Below, in pieces: positions 19,428 to 27,124 of a stretch of 30,275 nt of DNA. Numbering within the stretch: the stretch's first letter is position 1; each line of letters begins with the position of its first letter. The stretch is from the NCBI GenBank assembly GCA_964417785.1, contig CAYQJO010000024.1, positions 1 to 30,275 on the forward strand, in the 5' to 3' direction. This DNA comes from DAOTUL01 sp034437435 (GTDB taxonomy: Bacteria > Chloroflexota > Anaerolineae > Aggregatilineales > Phototrophicaceae). Made by a program: the position numbers and the translations under genes. Under the pieces are notes generated by a model that saw nothing but the letters and a program-made list of their open reading frames with translations, searched no databases and was not told where the DNA came from.

Positions 19428-19456
19428 TTGACAGCGCTAACATCCTGGTTGATGAT
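19428..19456 (+). promoter_or_regulatory. Putative promoter for the plus-strand sulfatase gene
   Basis: A perfect -35 TTGACA (19428-19433) begins right after the stop of the previous gene. GATGAT, four of six matches to the -10 consensus, follows at 17 bases (19451-19456). The sulfatase ATG is 35 bases further on, so this gene may be transcribed independently of the small-gene cassette. Confidence 0.45.
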
Positions 19457-19491
19457 AACGACAGTATCCATACAGCCAGGACACAAAGCGC

Positions 19492-20904
19492 ATGCGCAGA
19501 CCCAATATATTGCTTATTACGACCGACCAGCAGCGCTGGGACGCCATCGGAGCCAATGGCAACCCGGAGATTATCACACCTAACCTGAATCGATTGGTCC
19601 AGTCCGGGACGACATTTGACCATCACTTCGTCCAGCATCCGTTATGTATGCCCAGTCGAGTCAGCATGCTGGCCGGTCAGTATCCCTCAGCGTTGAAAAT
19701 CACCCATATGGGTGTGCCAGTCCCACAAGACCTCTCGGTCCTGCCGCATTTTCTGAAGACCTATGGCTACCACACCGCCAACATCGGCAAGCTGCATTTC
19801 CTGCCCCACTCCAACCACGATCACCGCATCCCCCATCCGAGCTATGGTTTTGATCACCTGGAAATCGCGGACGAGCCGGGAGTCTACGAGGATGCCTATC
19901 GCGCCTGGGTTCGGCGCAAGAAGCCGGAGCAGGTGCAGAAGATCAGCGCGGGACTGCCACCGGCCACCCATGTCTGGCAGCAGACAATGGGACTGGACGA
20001 CGGTATCGAGCATCCGTTTAACGGCGGCGGACGCAGCGATTTCAAGCGAGCTATCCCTTTCCCTGCCGACGATGATCTGACCCACAGCGCTTTCGTCGCG
20101 GAACAGACCATCGAATATTTGCGCCAGCGTGACTCGAATCAGCCGTTTTTGTGTATCGCCGCGTTCTATTCACCCCATGCGCCCTGGATGGTACCGCAAA
20201 CCTACCTGGATATGTACAACCCGGATACGCTGTCACTGCCGTCGTATCCACCCGGAACCGTGCGCCCGGCCAGAGCCGACGAAGACTTCTCCGACGCACA
20301 ACTCCGCAGCGCCAAACACGGCTACTATGCGATGGTAACCGAGGTTGATTATCATGTCGGACGGATTATCGCCGCATTGCAGGCTGAGGGGTTGGCCGAC
20401 GACACCATTATCGTATTCACATCGGATCACGGGGAGTGGTTGGGCGACCATCTGCGTTACGGCAAAGGCTATCCCGGCGAGGATAGTGTCAGCCGCGTAC
20501 CGCTAATTATCCGCGTACCGGGAACCGATTCAGGCGGAGTCCGGCATGAAATCATCCAGGCAGTTGACCTGCTGCCAACACTGATGGATTTGATCGGCGT
20601 CCAGGCTCCGCCACATTTGCAGGGTCGCAGTTATGCCCCCCTCCTTCTCGGAAAGGATTATAAGCCGCGTGAGTCGGCCTTAATGGAAGCCAACGGCTGG
20701 AAGAATCTGCGCACTGAGCGCTACCGTTATGTTATCCACGATGACGGCAGCGAGTTCCTGTGGGACATCCAGAACGACCCCGGAGAGTATCATAATCTGG
20801 CGGACAATCCCGCCGCCGCCGAAGCGGTGGCGGAATGCCGTCATTTGATGCTGCGGCATCTATTGGAAAACGAGCGCCCGCTGCCGCGTACATTCCCATA
20901 CTGA
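19492..20904 (+). CDS. Cytoplasmic sulfatase, Cys-type (C-M-P-S-R)
   Basis: A 470-residue alkaline-phosphatase-superfamily sulfatase that hydrolyses a sulfate ester. The start PNILLITTDQQRWD gives the first calcium-binding Asp pair. Cys52 in LCMPSRVSMLAGQYPS is the residue converted to formylglycine. YHTANIGKLHFLP holds the active-site Lys and His, and VFTSDHGEWLGDH the later metal-binding Asp-His. NDPGEYHNLADNP near the end is typical of the C-terminal subdomain. No signal peptide is present, so it acts in the cytoplasm. It is transcribed toward the six-gene sulfatase operon on the opposite strand, separated by a strong hairpin. Substrate is unknown; the choline-sulfatase-like start is suggestive only of the wider family. 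Confidence 0.92.
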   Translation: MRRPNILLITTDQQRWDAIGANGNPEIITPNLNRLVQSGTTFDHHFVQHPLCMPSRVSMLAGQYPSALKITHMGVPVPQDLSVLPHFLKTYGYHTANIGKLHFLPHSNHDHRIPHPSYGFDHLEIADEPGVYEDAYRAWVRRKKPEQVQKISAGLPPATHVWQQTMGLDDGIEHPFNGGGRSDFKRAIPFPADDDLTHSAFVAEQTIEYLRQRDSNQPFLCIAAFYSPHAPWMVPQTYLDMYNPDTLSLPSYPPGTVRPARADEDFSDAQLRSAKHGYYAMVTEVDYHVGRIIAALQAEGLADDTIIVFTSDHGEWLGDHLRYGKGYPGEDSVSRVPLIIRVPGTDSGGVRHEIIQAVDLLPTLMDLIGVQAPPHLQGRSYAPLLLGKDYKPRESALMEANGWKNLRTERYRYVIHDDGSEFLWDIQNDPGEYHNLADNPAAAEAVAECRHLMLRHLLENERPLPRTFPY

Positions 20905-20908
20905 TACG

Positions 20909-20936
20909 ACCGGGCATGGCTGCGGCCACGCCCGGT
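20909..20936. terminator. Bidirectional hairpin terminator between convergent sulfatase genes
   Basis: ACCGGGC-A-TGGC at 20909-20920 and GCCA-C-GCCCGGT at 20925-20936 pair over 11 bases with one A/C mismatch around the loop TGCG. It fills most of the 37-base gap between two genes facing each other, which strongly suggests a shared transcription end. There is no T-run on either side. Confidence 0.7.
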
Positions 20937-20941
20937 ACAGC

Positions 20942-22381
20942 CTACCATCCAGTATCGTGACGAGCCTGGGGTGGCGGCCAGTGCGTGCCGCGCTGGCCGG
21001 AAAACACGTAGTTCGGTCTCGGTTGGCTGCGTTCGATCCTGGGCAGGCCGACCAGTTCACCATCGCGCAGCCATTTCAAGTCGCTATCGTAAAGCTGCGC
21101 GATCATCTCCTTCTGCAACTTCGCCAGCACCGGCGCATATTCCGGCTGATCGGCCACGTCGTTTAACTCACATGGGTCGTTCTCCAGGTCGAACAACTGC
21201 GACACATTGCCCGCCGGATAGTAGATCAGCTTGTGGCGACCATCATGCAGCATACGGGTCGCCATCGCATCGACATTGCACTCACCGTAGAGCGTTTCAC
21301 GTTTCTCATCGCCAATCATGGAGATACCGTCCACGCTGTCAGGAACATCGATACCGCACATTGTCAGCAAAGTCGGCATAATGTCTTCCAGACAGACCAG
21401 CCGGTCATCGACCCCCTGGCGATCAAGCGGTTGTCCGGAGAGGATCAGCGGCACCTGCGCAGAGTTCTCATAAAAGAGATTCTTGGCCCACAATCCGTGA
21501 TTGCCCAGCATATCGCCGTGATCGGACGTAAAGACGATGATCGTGTTTGCGAGTTGGCCTTCCTCGCGGATGGTCCCCAGAACGTAGCGAATCTGGTGGT
21601 CGATGTGTGTACACAGGGCGTAGAACGCACGCCGTGCCAATCGCATCGCTTCACCCTGGATGAGAGTACGGTGATTACCTCCCATGTACAAATAATCGGG
21701 CAGGTCCCATTCACCGAAGTAGGGTTCGTCCACTTCCATATGCTGGTAAAGTTCCAGGTAATCGCGCAGCGGTGCCAGCGGCGGATGCGGATGGGTGTAC
21801 GAAAGATACCAGAAGGCCGGACGGGTCGGGTCACGGCGCTTGATGGTGCGGGCCATCTGCTCCGTGGTGAAGTTGGTCACATGGAACTGCTCAGGCAGAT
21901 GCCAGGAACGAGCCATATATTCGTTGTTGTTCATGCCCCCGGCGAACTGCTGGCCGGCATAGCCGTGATCGCCAAGATAGGCTTCATAGTCGTCAGTCAC
22001 GCCCCATTGGGTGCGGCCTTCTTCCACCAGGATCACATCATCGAAACCGATACGGTGGCGCTGCGGCATCACATGCAGCTTGCCGACAGCATACGCCTGA
22101 TAACCGGCATCGCGGAAGGACTGGGCGATGGTTGGCAGTTCCGGCCAGGGATCATCGCGGTTGTGGTTGACTTCGTGTGTGCGCGGCGATGTGCCGGTCA
22201 TGAGTGTGCGCCGTGCCGGAATGCACACCGGACAGGTGCTGTATGATCGGGTATAACGGATACCGTTGCGGGCCAATTGATCCAGCGTCGGCGTCATCAC
22301 GACGGAATGGCCGGCCTCACCCATGAGCGCCCCCGGCCAGTGATCGGTACAGATTAGCAGGACATTCGGTTGATCGGTCAT
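20942..22381 (-). CDS. Cytoplasmic sulfatase, Cys-type (C-I-P-A-R)
   Basis: A 479-residue sulfatase. PNVLLICTDHWPG opens the fold with metal-binding Asp. Cys53 in CPVCIPARRTLMTG is the formylglycine precursor, YQAYAVGKLHVMPQ carries the active-site Lys/His, and VFTSDHGDMLGNHGLW gives the late metal ligands. Just past the halfway point is a stretch LSYTHPHPPLAPL with a histidine typical of the group. No signal peptide is seen. It is the last gene of the minus-strand operon and starts inside the stop of the upstream sulfatase (ATGA), so it is translationally coupled. The C-terminus carries an extra Pro/Arg-rich tail (about 455-479) that is not obviously catalytic. Its sequence differs clearly from the other four sulfatases, which suggests a different sulfate position or sugar. 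Confidence 0.92.
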   Translation of the reverse strand: MTDQPNVLLICTDHWPGALMGEAGHSVVMTPTLDQLARNGIRYTRSYSTCPVCIPARRTLMTGTSPRTHEVNHNRDDPWPELPTIAQSFRDAGYQAYAVGKLHVMPQRHRIGFDDVILVEEGRTQWGVTDDYEAYLGDHGYAGQQFAGGMNNNEYMARSWHLPEQFHVTNFTTEQMARTIKRRDPTRPAFWYLSYTHPHPPLAPLRDYLELYQHMEVDEPYFGEWDLPDYLYMGGNHRTLIQGEAMRLARRAFYALCTHIDHQIRYVLGTIREEGQLANTIIVFTSDHGDMLGNHGLWAKNLFYENSAQVPLILSGQPLDRQGVDDRLVCLEDIMPTLLTMCGIDVPDSVDGISMIGDEKRETLYGECNVDAMATRMLHDGRHKLIYYPAGNVSQLFDLENDPCELNDVADQPEYAPVLAKLQKEMIAQLYDSDLKWLRDGELVGLPRIERSQPRPNYVFSGQRGTHWPPPQARHDTGW

Positions 22382-23796
22382 GCGTTTGGCCCCAATGTCT
22401 GTACACGGAAAGGTACATATCCGGCACGTTCCAGTGCGTGATCGCCCGTTGCCTTCACATACTGCCAGAACAGGCGCGTCATTTCGTCCAGTTTCTCCCG
22501 GTGCGCCGGATCGTCCACGAGGTTGTGCATCTCATGCGGATCGGACGCCAGATGATACAACTCGTCGTAGTCAAAGCCGTTGAAGACGTATTTCCAGTCG
22601 CCATCCCATACCACACGTTGAGTCAGCGTCAAACGGGTACCGTCGTATTCGGCATAGCCCTGGGTGAAGTCACTTTGGTTGGCTGCTGGATCACGCAGGA
22701 CCGGGGCAAACGACCGCGAATCGACCACATCGATCATCTCAGCACTGACCAGATCAAGCAGCGTCGGATACAGATCATGCAGGCCCACCCGCGCATCGCT
22801 GACGGCTCCCTGGGCGATTCCCGGCCCACGCAGAATCATCGGGATACTATAGGCCTGTTCATACGCGCCGATATTCTTGTAGTAAAGGCCATGCGCTCCC
22901 AGGAACTCACCGTGATCGGACGTCAACACCACGATGGTGTTATCGAGTTGACCGGCATCACGCACCTGCTGGATCAAGCGCCCGAAAATCCAATCTATTT
23001 CCGTCACGGATGCGTAATAGCAGGCCGCAGCCTCTTTGTGCTGGCGTTCGGTCAACTCCGACCATGCTGCCTGTGAGCGACGGTAGATGTTGGGGGCATT
23101 CTCGAAATTGTCATTGATGCTCGGTGGCAGTTCGATGCTATCCACGTCATAGAGCGAAAACGCTTCGCGTCCGGCCACAAACGGGTCGTGCGGTTCAATC
23201 ACACTGACAAAACAGCACCAGGGATCATCGCTCTTGAGTGCATCGTCGAGAAACTCACGCGCCATATGGGCCACACCGCCAAGCTGACGTCGCTCCGGTG
23301 GGACATCGGTCACGCCATAATGAAAGGCGGGTGCATAGCCTTCTGGCTTATTGATCCAACCCGCCGGGTCCGCTTCCGCCTTGATTTTGGCCGGGTCTTC
23401 GACCAGTTTGGCGAATTCCGGGCCGTGACGTTCGGAGAAGGTCTGCCAACCGAAGCGGTCCAATTCTTCCGTGCGTTCGACATGCCATTTGCCGAAGTAG
23501 CCGGTGCGATAACCGGAAAGCCGCTGCACCCAATGGGGATGCTCCTCACGCAGCACGCCCATGTCATCGTCAACGGTGTGGGTGACATGGCGCACACCAT
23601 GATTGTGCGGCAGCAGCCCGGTCATCAAACTGGCACGGGCCGGCGAACACACCGGATTCGGTGCATAGGCGCGGGTGATGCGAACCCCTTCTTCCGCCAA
23701 CTGGTCAAAATTGGGGGTCTGGCACACATGGTCCGGGTCCAGGACATCGCCGCGTAGCTGGTCACACATCAAAAAAAGAATATTCGGTTGACTCAT
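22378..23796 (-). CDS. Cytoplasmic sulfatase, Cys-type (C-S-P-A-R)
   Basis: A 472-residue sulfatase. PNILFLMCDQLRGD holds the first metal-binding Asp. Cys50 in NPVCSPARASLMTG is the formylglycine precursor, YRTGYFGKWHVERT the active-site Lys/His, and VLTSDHGEFLGAHGLYYKN the late metal ligands. An EPHDPFVAG segment supplies the substrate-side His. No signal peptide is seen. It overlaps both neighbours by four bases: its start lies in the stop of the upstream sulfatase and its stop contains the start of the next. It is the fifth gene of the operon. The LYHLASDPHEMHNLVDDP motif of the C-terminal subdomain is complete, so the gene appears intact. The natural substrate is unknown. Confidence 0.92.
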   Translation of the reverse strand: MSQPNILFLMCDQLRGDVLDPDHVCQTPNFDQLAEEGVRITRAYAPNPVCSPARASLMTGLLPHNHGVRHVTHTVDDDMGVLREEHPHWVQRLSGYRTGYFGKWHVERTEELDRFGWQTFSERHGPEFAKLVEDPAKIKAEADPAGWINKPEGYAPAFHYGVTDVPPERRQLGGVAHMAREFLDDALKSDDPWCCFVSVIEPHDPFVAGREAFSLYDVDSIELPPSINDNFENAPNIYRRSQAAWSELTERQHKEAAACYYASVTEIDWIFGRLIQQVRDAGQLDNTIVVLTSDHGEFLGAHGLYYKNIGAYEQAYSIPMILRGPGIAQGAVSDARVGLHDLYPTLLDLVSAEMIDVVDSRSFAPVLRDPAANQSDFTQGYAEYDGTRLTLTQRVVWDGDWKYVFNGFDYDELYHLASDPHEMHNLVDDPAHREKLDEMTRLFWQYVKATGDHALERAGYVPFRVQTLGPNA

Positions 23797-25223
23797 TGTT
23801 GTTGATCTCCTGTTTCTTGCTGCCAGGCGCGAATCTGGTCGGTTAATGCAGCAACACGATCCGGCTCCTGACTCGCCAGATTGTGCAGTTCATAAGGATC
23901 GTCGTTCAGATTGTAGAGTTCGTGATGGCCGTTGGGACTGTGGCTCAACTTCCAGCCATCCGGCGTGATGACAATACGCAGCACTTCCGCCAGCGCTGCT
24001 TTTGCTGTCTCTTCGGTGTGCTGTTGTGCGACCTGAGAGAACGCATAGTCACCGCCAAGTTTCTCCTCATCACGGACCAGAGCGTCCAGTTCCGCGAACA
24101 CGTTGTCGGTCGGCTCCACGCCGCTTTCCAGCGTGTCGCGGCGGCTCTTACCTTGCAGTTTTTCCGGCACTGGCTGGCCGAGCAGATCGAGCAGCGTCGG
24201 TACCAGATCAATCTGGCTGATGGGATTGGCGATGGTGCGGCCTTCGGTCTGACCCGGCAGACGGATCATCAAAGGCACACGCACCGACTCCTCGAAAATC
24301 TGGTTCTTAGCCAGCAGGCGATGGCTGCCCATCTGGTCACCGTGATCGGAGGTGAACACAATAATCGTATCTTCAGTTAATCCGGCGTTCTCCAACGCAT
24401 CCAGAATAACGCCAGTATGGGTGTCGATGAGGCTGTTCAAACCCCAGTAATTGGCCGCAATCCGACGCCAACCTGCGTCGGTGGTCAGGTCGTTTCCTTC
24501 AAAACCAGAATGAGCATAGCGGTGATAGCTGTATTGGGCGCGAGGATGCTGGTCGGATGTGGGTGAATTGTCGAAGTTGGGCGGCATGGGGATGGCGTCA
24601 GGATCATATTGGTCATCACACGGGCCATAAAACGGCATATGCGGCTCCAAAAAGTTGACATACAGCACGAAGGGATTGTCGCGGTTATCCTGGATAAATC
24701 GGGCAGCCTCTCGCGCCAGGAAAGCTGGCTTGGTGTGTTCTTCGGGCAGGCGGGCGGCAAAACCACGCGAGAACACATTGCCGTCTTTGTCCGTTTCAAA
24801 GCCCTGTTCAATCAGGTAATGATGGTAGTCCGAACGTGTGTTACGGTCACGGCTTTCGGAGTAGTACGGGATGTAGTTGTCCTCAAAGCTGATCCAGTGA
24901 TCGAATCCATGCTGCTGGAAAATCTCGTCGCCCAGGTGCCATTTACCGTAGTAGCCGGTGACGAAATTGTCTTGCAGCATCTCGGCGATGGTGGGCATAT
25001 CGCCCGGAAGCGGCACATTGTTACCGATGCAGCCGGTCGAGTGCGGATAAAGTCCGGCCATGATACTGGACCGCGACGGTGTACATATTGGCTGTGTACA
25101 GTAGGCACGCTCGAACAGCGTACTTTGTGATGCTAACTTATTGAGATTAGGCATATCGAGCTGCGGATTGTTGATAGTATCCGCTCGCTGCTCATCGGTG
25201 AAAATAAACAGTAAGTTTGTCAT
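23793..25223 (-). CDS. Cytoplasmic sulfatase, Cys-type (C-T-P-S-R)
   Basis: A 476-residue sulfatase. NLLFIFTDEQRAD begins the fold. Cys47 in QPICTPSRSSIMAGLYPHS is the formylglycine precursor, VTGYYGKWHLGDE the active-site Lys/His, and VFTSDHGDQMGSHRLLAKNQ the late metal ligands. The ATG at 25223 is chosen because AGGAGG ends four bases upstream, the strongest ribosome-binding site seen in the window; the upstream in-frame TTG would run through it. It follows the second beta-propeller gene after 10 bases, the only non-overlapping junction in the operon. Having its own strong site suggests boosted translation or an internal join between two gene blocks. No signal peptide is seen. Confidence 0.92.
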   Translation of the reverse strand: MTNLLFIFTDEQRADTINNPQLDMPNLNKLASQSTLFERAYCTQPICTPSRSSIMAGLYPHSTGCIGNNVPLPGDMPTIAEMLQDNFVTGYYGKWHLGDEIFQQHGFDHWISFEDNYIPYYSESRDRNTRSDYHHYLIEQGFETDKDGNVFSRGFAARLPEEHTKPAFLAREAARFIQDNRDNPFVLYVNFLEPHMPFYGPCDDQYDPDAIPMPPNFDNSPTSDQHPRAQYSYHRYAHSGFEGNDLTTDAGWRRIAANYWGLNSLIDTHTGVILDALENAGLTEDTIIVFTSDHGDQMGSHRLLAKNQIFEESVRVPLMIRLPGQTEGRTIANPISQIDLVPTLLDLLGQPVPEKLQGKSRRDTLESGVEPTDNVFAELDALVRDEEKLGGDYAFSQVAQQHTEETAKAALAEVLRIVITPDGWKLSHSPNGHHELYNLNDDPYELHNLASQEPDRVAALTDQIRAWQQETGDQQQ

Positions 25224-25233
25224 TGAACCTCCT

Positions 25234-26181
25234 TTAACCAATCAATTCTGCGATGGCGATTCCGCTTTCACCCGCCATGCTGTAAAGCAGATAGGTCCGG
25301 CCATCTTCTTCGTATATGGCTGGGTCGCGCAGTTGACGTACACGCCCCATGACCCTGCCGCGCTGTGAGGTCTCGATGGGCAAATCGCCGCCTTCGTAGT
25401 CCGTTTCCGGAGCCAGTACCAACTGCGGTGGTGTCGGTTCCCAGGTATGCCAGTCGCCGCTGGCATCGACCTCACTCATATAGATCGACTCCGGCGTATC
25501 CGGTGCCAACGAATAGAAGAAACGCAGGCGGTCGCCCAGAACCTGAACGGCAAAGTGGCGCGGCGCACGGACTGCCCGGTCGTAGATTCCTTGATCGTTC
25601 ACCGCGTCACGCGCAAAGAGCAGCGGGCCGCGTTCAAAGCGCGACAACCCATCACTGGAGCGCATCAGCAACCCCGGCAGAACGATACCATAGTAATGTC
25701 CTTTGAACGGAAACACCCGTAGATACGCCAGTTCCAGCAGATTCGGCTGTTCCTCAAAGTTGAGGCCATCGGTCGAAATCGCCGCTCGTGTCCACTGGTG
25801 ATGGTAGAACTGTCCGGCATAGTCGTCGCGCAGTCGTTCGCGTTCTTCCGTCGTCAGCGGCCCATGATGGTACACACGAATCTGTCGCCATTCGTGATCG
25901 ACGTGGACATCGGGCGAAGCTACATGATCGACAAAGCGGCTTTGCGCCAGCGAGAACACGCCACCTGGATAGATGGTATACGGCCCTGTGAGTTGCTCAG
26001 CATGGGCCATGCGGATGTGATCGTCCTTGTGATGGGCGAAGTAAAGATAGTAGCGCCCCAACGGATTCTCCACCCAATCCGGCACGCGGATGAGCGATGG
26101 CCCGTTGATATTATCGTGAACGTGCGGATCATATCCGGCGCTGGTCGTGTCGATGACCGGTCCCAGGCGTTTAACCTGCAT
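25234..26181 (-). CDS. GH43-like beta-propeller protein, paralogue 2
   Basis: A 315-residue predicted five-bladed beta-propeller, similar to the GH43/GH32/GH117 fold, with no recognised biochemical function. Repeated blade motifs include NGPSLIRVPDWVENPLGRY, YLYFAHHKDDHIRMAHAEQL, DHVASPDV, PRHFAVQV and a final LRDPAIYEEDGRTYLLYSM. The acidic residues in these loops could serve as catalytic acid/base, but I cannot assign them. There is no signal peptide. It is clearly a tandem duplicate of the adjacent upstream gene, with most blade motifs conserved, and its start overlaps that gene's stop by 11 bases. The operon position between sulfatases suggests it trims the same sulfated glycan after or before desulfation. 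Confidence 0.85.
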   Translation of the reverse strand: MQVKRLGPVIDTTSAGYDPHVHDNINGPSLIRVPDWVENPLGRYYLYFAHHKDDHIRMAHAEQLTGPYTIYPGGVFSLAQSRFVDHVASPDVHVDHEWRQIRVYHHGPLTTEERERLRDDYAGQFYHHQWTRAAISTDGLNFEEQPNLLELAYLRVFPFKGHYYGIVLPGLLMRSSDGLSRFERGPLLFARDAVNDQGIYDRAVRAPRHFAVQVLGDRLRFFYSLAPDTPESIYMSEVDASGDWHTWEPTPPQLVLAPETDYEGGDLPIETSQRGRVMGRVRQLRDPAIYEEDGRTYLLYSMAGESGIAIAELIG

Positions 26182-27124
26182 CTACATCACCTTCCAACAA
26201 CTCAGCGATGGCGATCCCACTCTCACCTGCCGTGCTGTAGAGTAGATAAGTCCGGCCATCTTCCTCATATATGGCGGGATCACGCAACTGGCAGACCCGC
26301 CCATCAATCTTGCCCCGTGCCGATGTCTCGACCGGCAGGTCACCGCCTTCGTAATCCATCTCCGGGGCCAGCACCAACTGCGGTGGTGAGGGTTTCCACA
26401 TCTCCCAGTTGTCATCGACCGCATGGACCTCGCTCATATAGATCGATTCTGGCGTCCCCGGCACGATTGAGTAGAAGAAGCGAATCCGATCCTCGACCAC
26501 TTGCACCGCAAAGTGACGGGGATTGGGATTGGTACCGCTGTAGAAGTACGCTTCACGGTTGATGTCATCATCGAAGAGCAGCGGACCTCGCTCAAAATCG
26601 GTCAGGCCATCACGCGAGCGATACAGCAGGCCGGGCATAGTCAAGCCGTAGTACCAGTCACGCAGTCGAAACACCCGCAGATAAGCTGATGCAATCACCT
26701 GGGGCCGTTCAAAGAAACGCAGACCATCCCGACTGACCGCTACCCGTGTACGCTGTCGGGCGAAGAACGGTTCCTGAATTTCCAGATTCGTCTCCGGCTC
26801 GGTGACAATGCCGTGATAGTACATACGAATCTGCCCGTCCACGATTTGCACATCCGGCGAGGCAATATGATCGACAAAGGCGCTCTCCACCAGCGGCATC
26901 ACCCCACCCCGAAGAATGGTATACGGTCCGGCCAGGTCTTCAGCGTAGGCCATACGGATGTGGTCATCGTGGTGATGGGCGAAGTAGAGATAATAGCGCC
27001 CCAGCGGATTCTCCACCCAATCCGGCACGCAGATGAGTGATGGGCCGTTGATATTGCTGTGCAGTTTGGGGTCGTAAGCTTCGGTACCGGTGTCGATGAG
27101 CGGCCCGATTCGTCTCACCTGCAT
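26171..27124 (-). CDS. GH43-like beta-propeller protein, paralogue 1
   Basis: A 317-residue protein of the same family as its downstream neighbour. It opens MQVRRIGPLIDTGTEAYDP, then NGPSLICVPDWVENPLGRY, YLYFAHHHDDHIRMAYAEDL, the HIASPDVQIVDGQIRMYYHG blade, PRHFAVQVVEDRIRFFYS, and ends with LRDPAIYEEDGRTYLLYST. The start at 27124 is chosen because it overlaps the preceding sulfatase stop by one base (TGATG) and aligns with the paralogue's start. The frame is open 78 bases further upstream, inside the sulfatase gene. It lacks a signal peptide. The paralogues diverge most in the middle (FFARQRTRVAV versus YAGQFYHHQWTRAAI), which could mean different sugar specificity. Confidence 0.85.
   Translation of the reverse strand: MQVRRIGPLIDTGTEAYDPKLHSNINGPSLICVPDWVENPLGRYYLYFAHHHDDHIRMAYAEDLAGPYTILRGGVMPLVESAFVDHIASPDVQIVDGQIRMYYHGIVTEPETNLEIQEPFFARQRTRVAVSRDGLRFFERPQVIASAYLRVFRLRDWYYGLTMPGLLYRSRDGLTDFERGPLLFDDDINREAYFYSGTNPNPRHFAVQVVEDRIRFFYSIVPGTPESIYMSEVHAVDDNWEMWKPSPPQLVLAPEMDYEGGDLPVETSARGKIDGRVCQLRDPAIYEEDGRTYLLYSTAGESGIAIAELLEGDVDAG

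Noticed and set aside
21233..22246. Long open frame (337 codons) on the plus strand inside the fourth operon sulfatase
   Set aside because: Antisense shadow of a sulfatase with all catalytic motifs; its product has no recognisable domain and the frame follows the codon structure of the real gene.
22438..23076. 212-codon plus-strand frame within a sulfatase
   Set aside because: Antisense shadow with no independent support.
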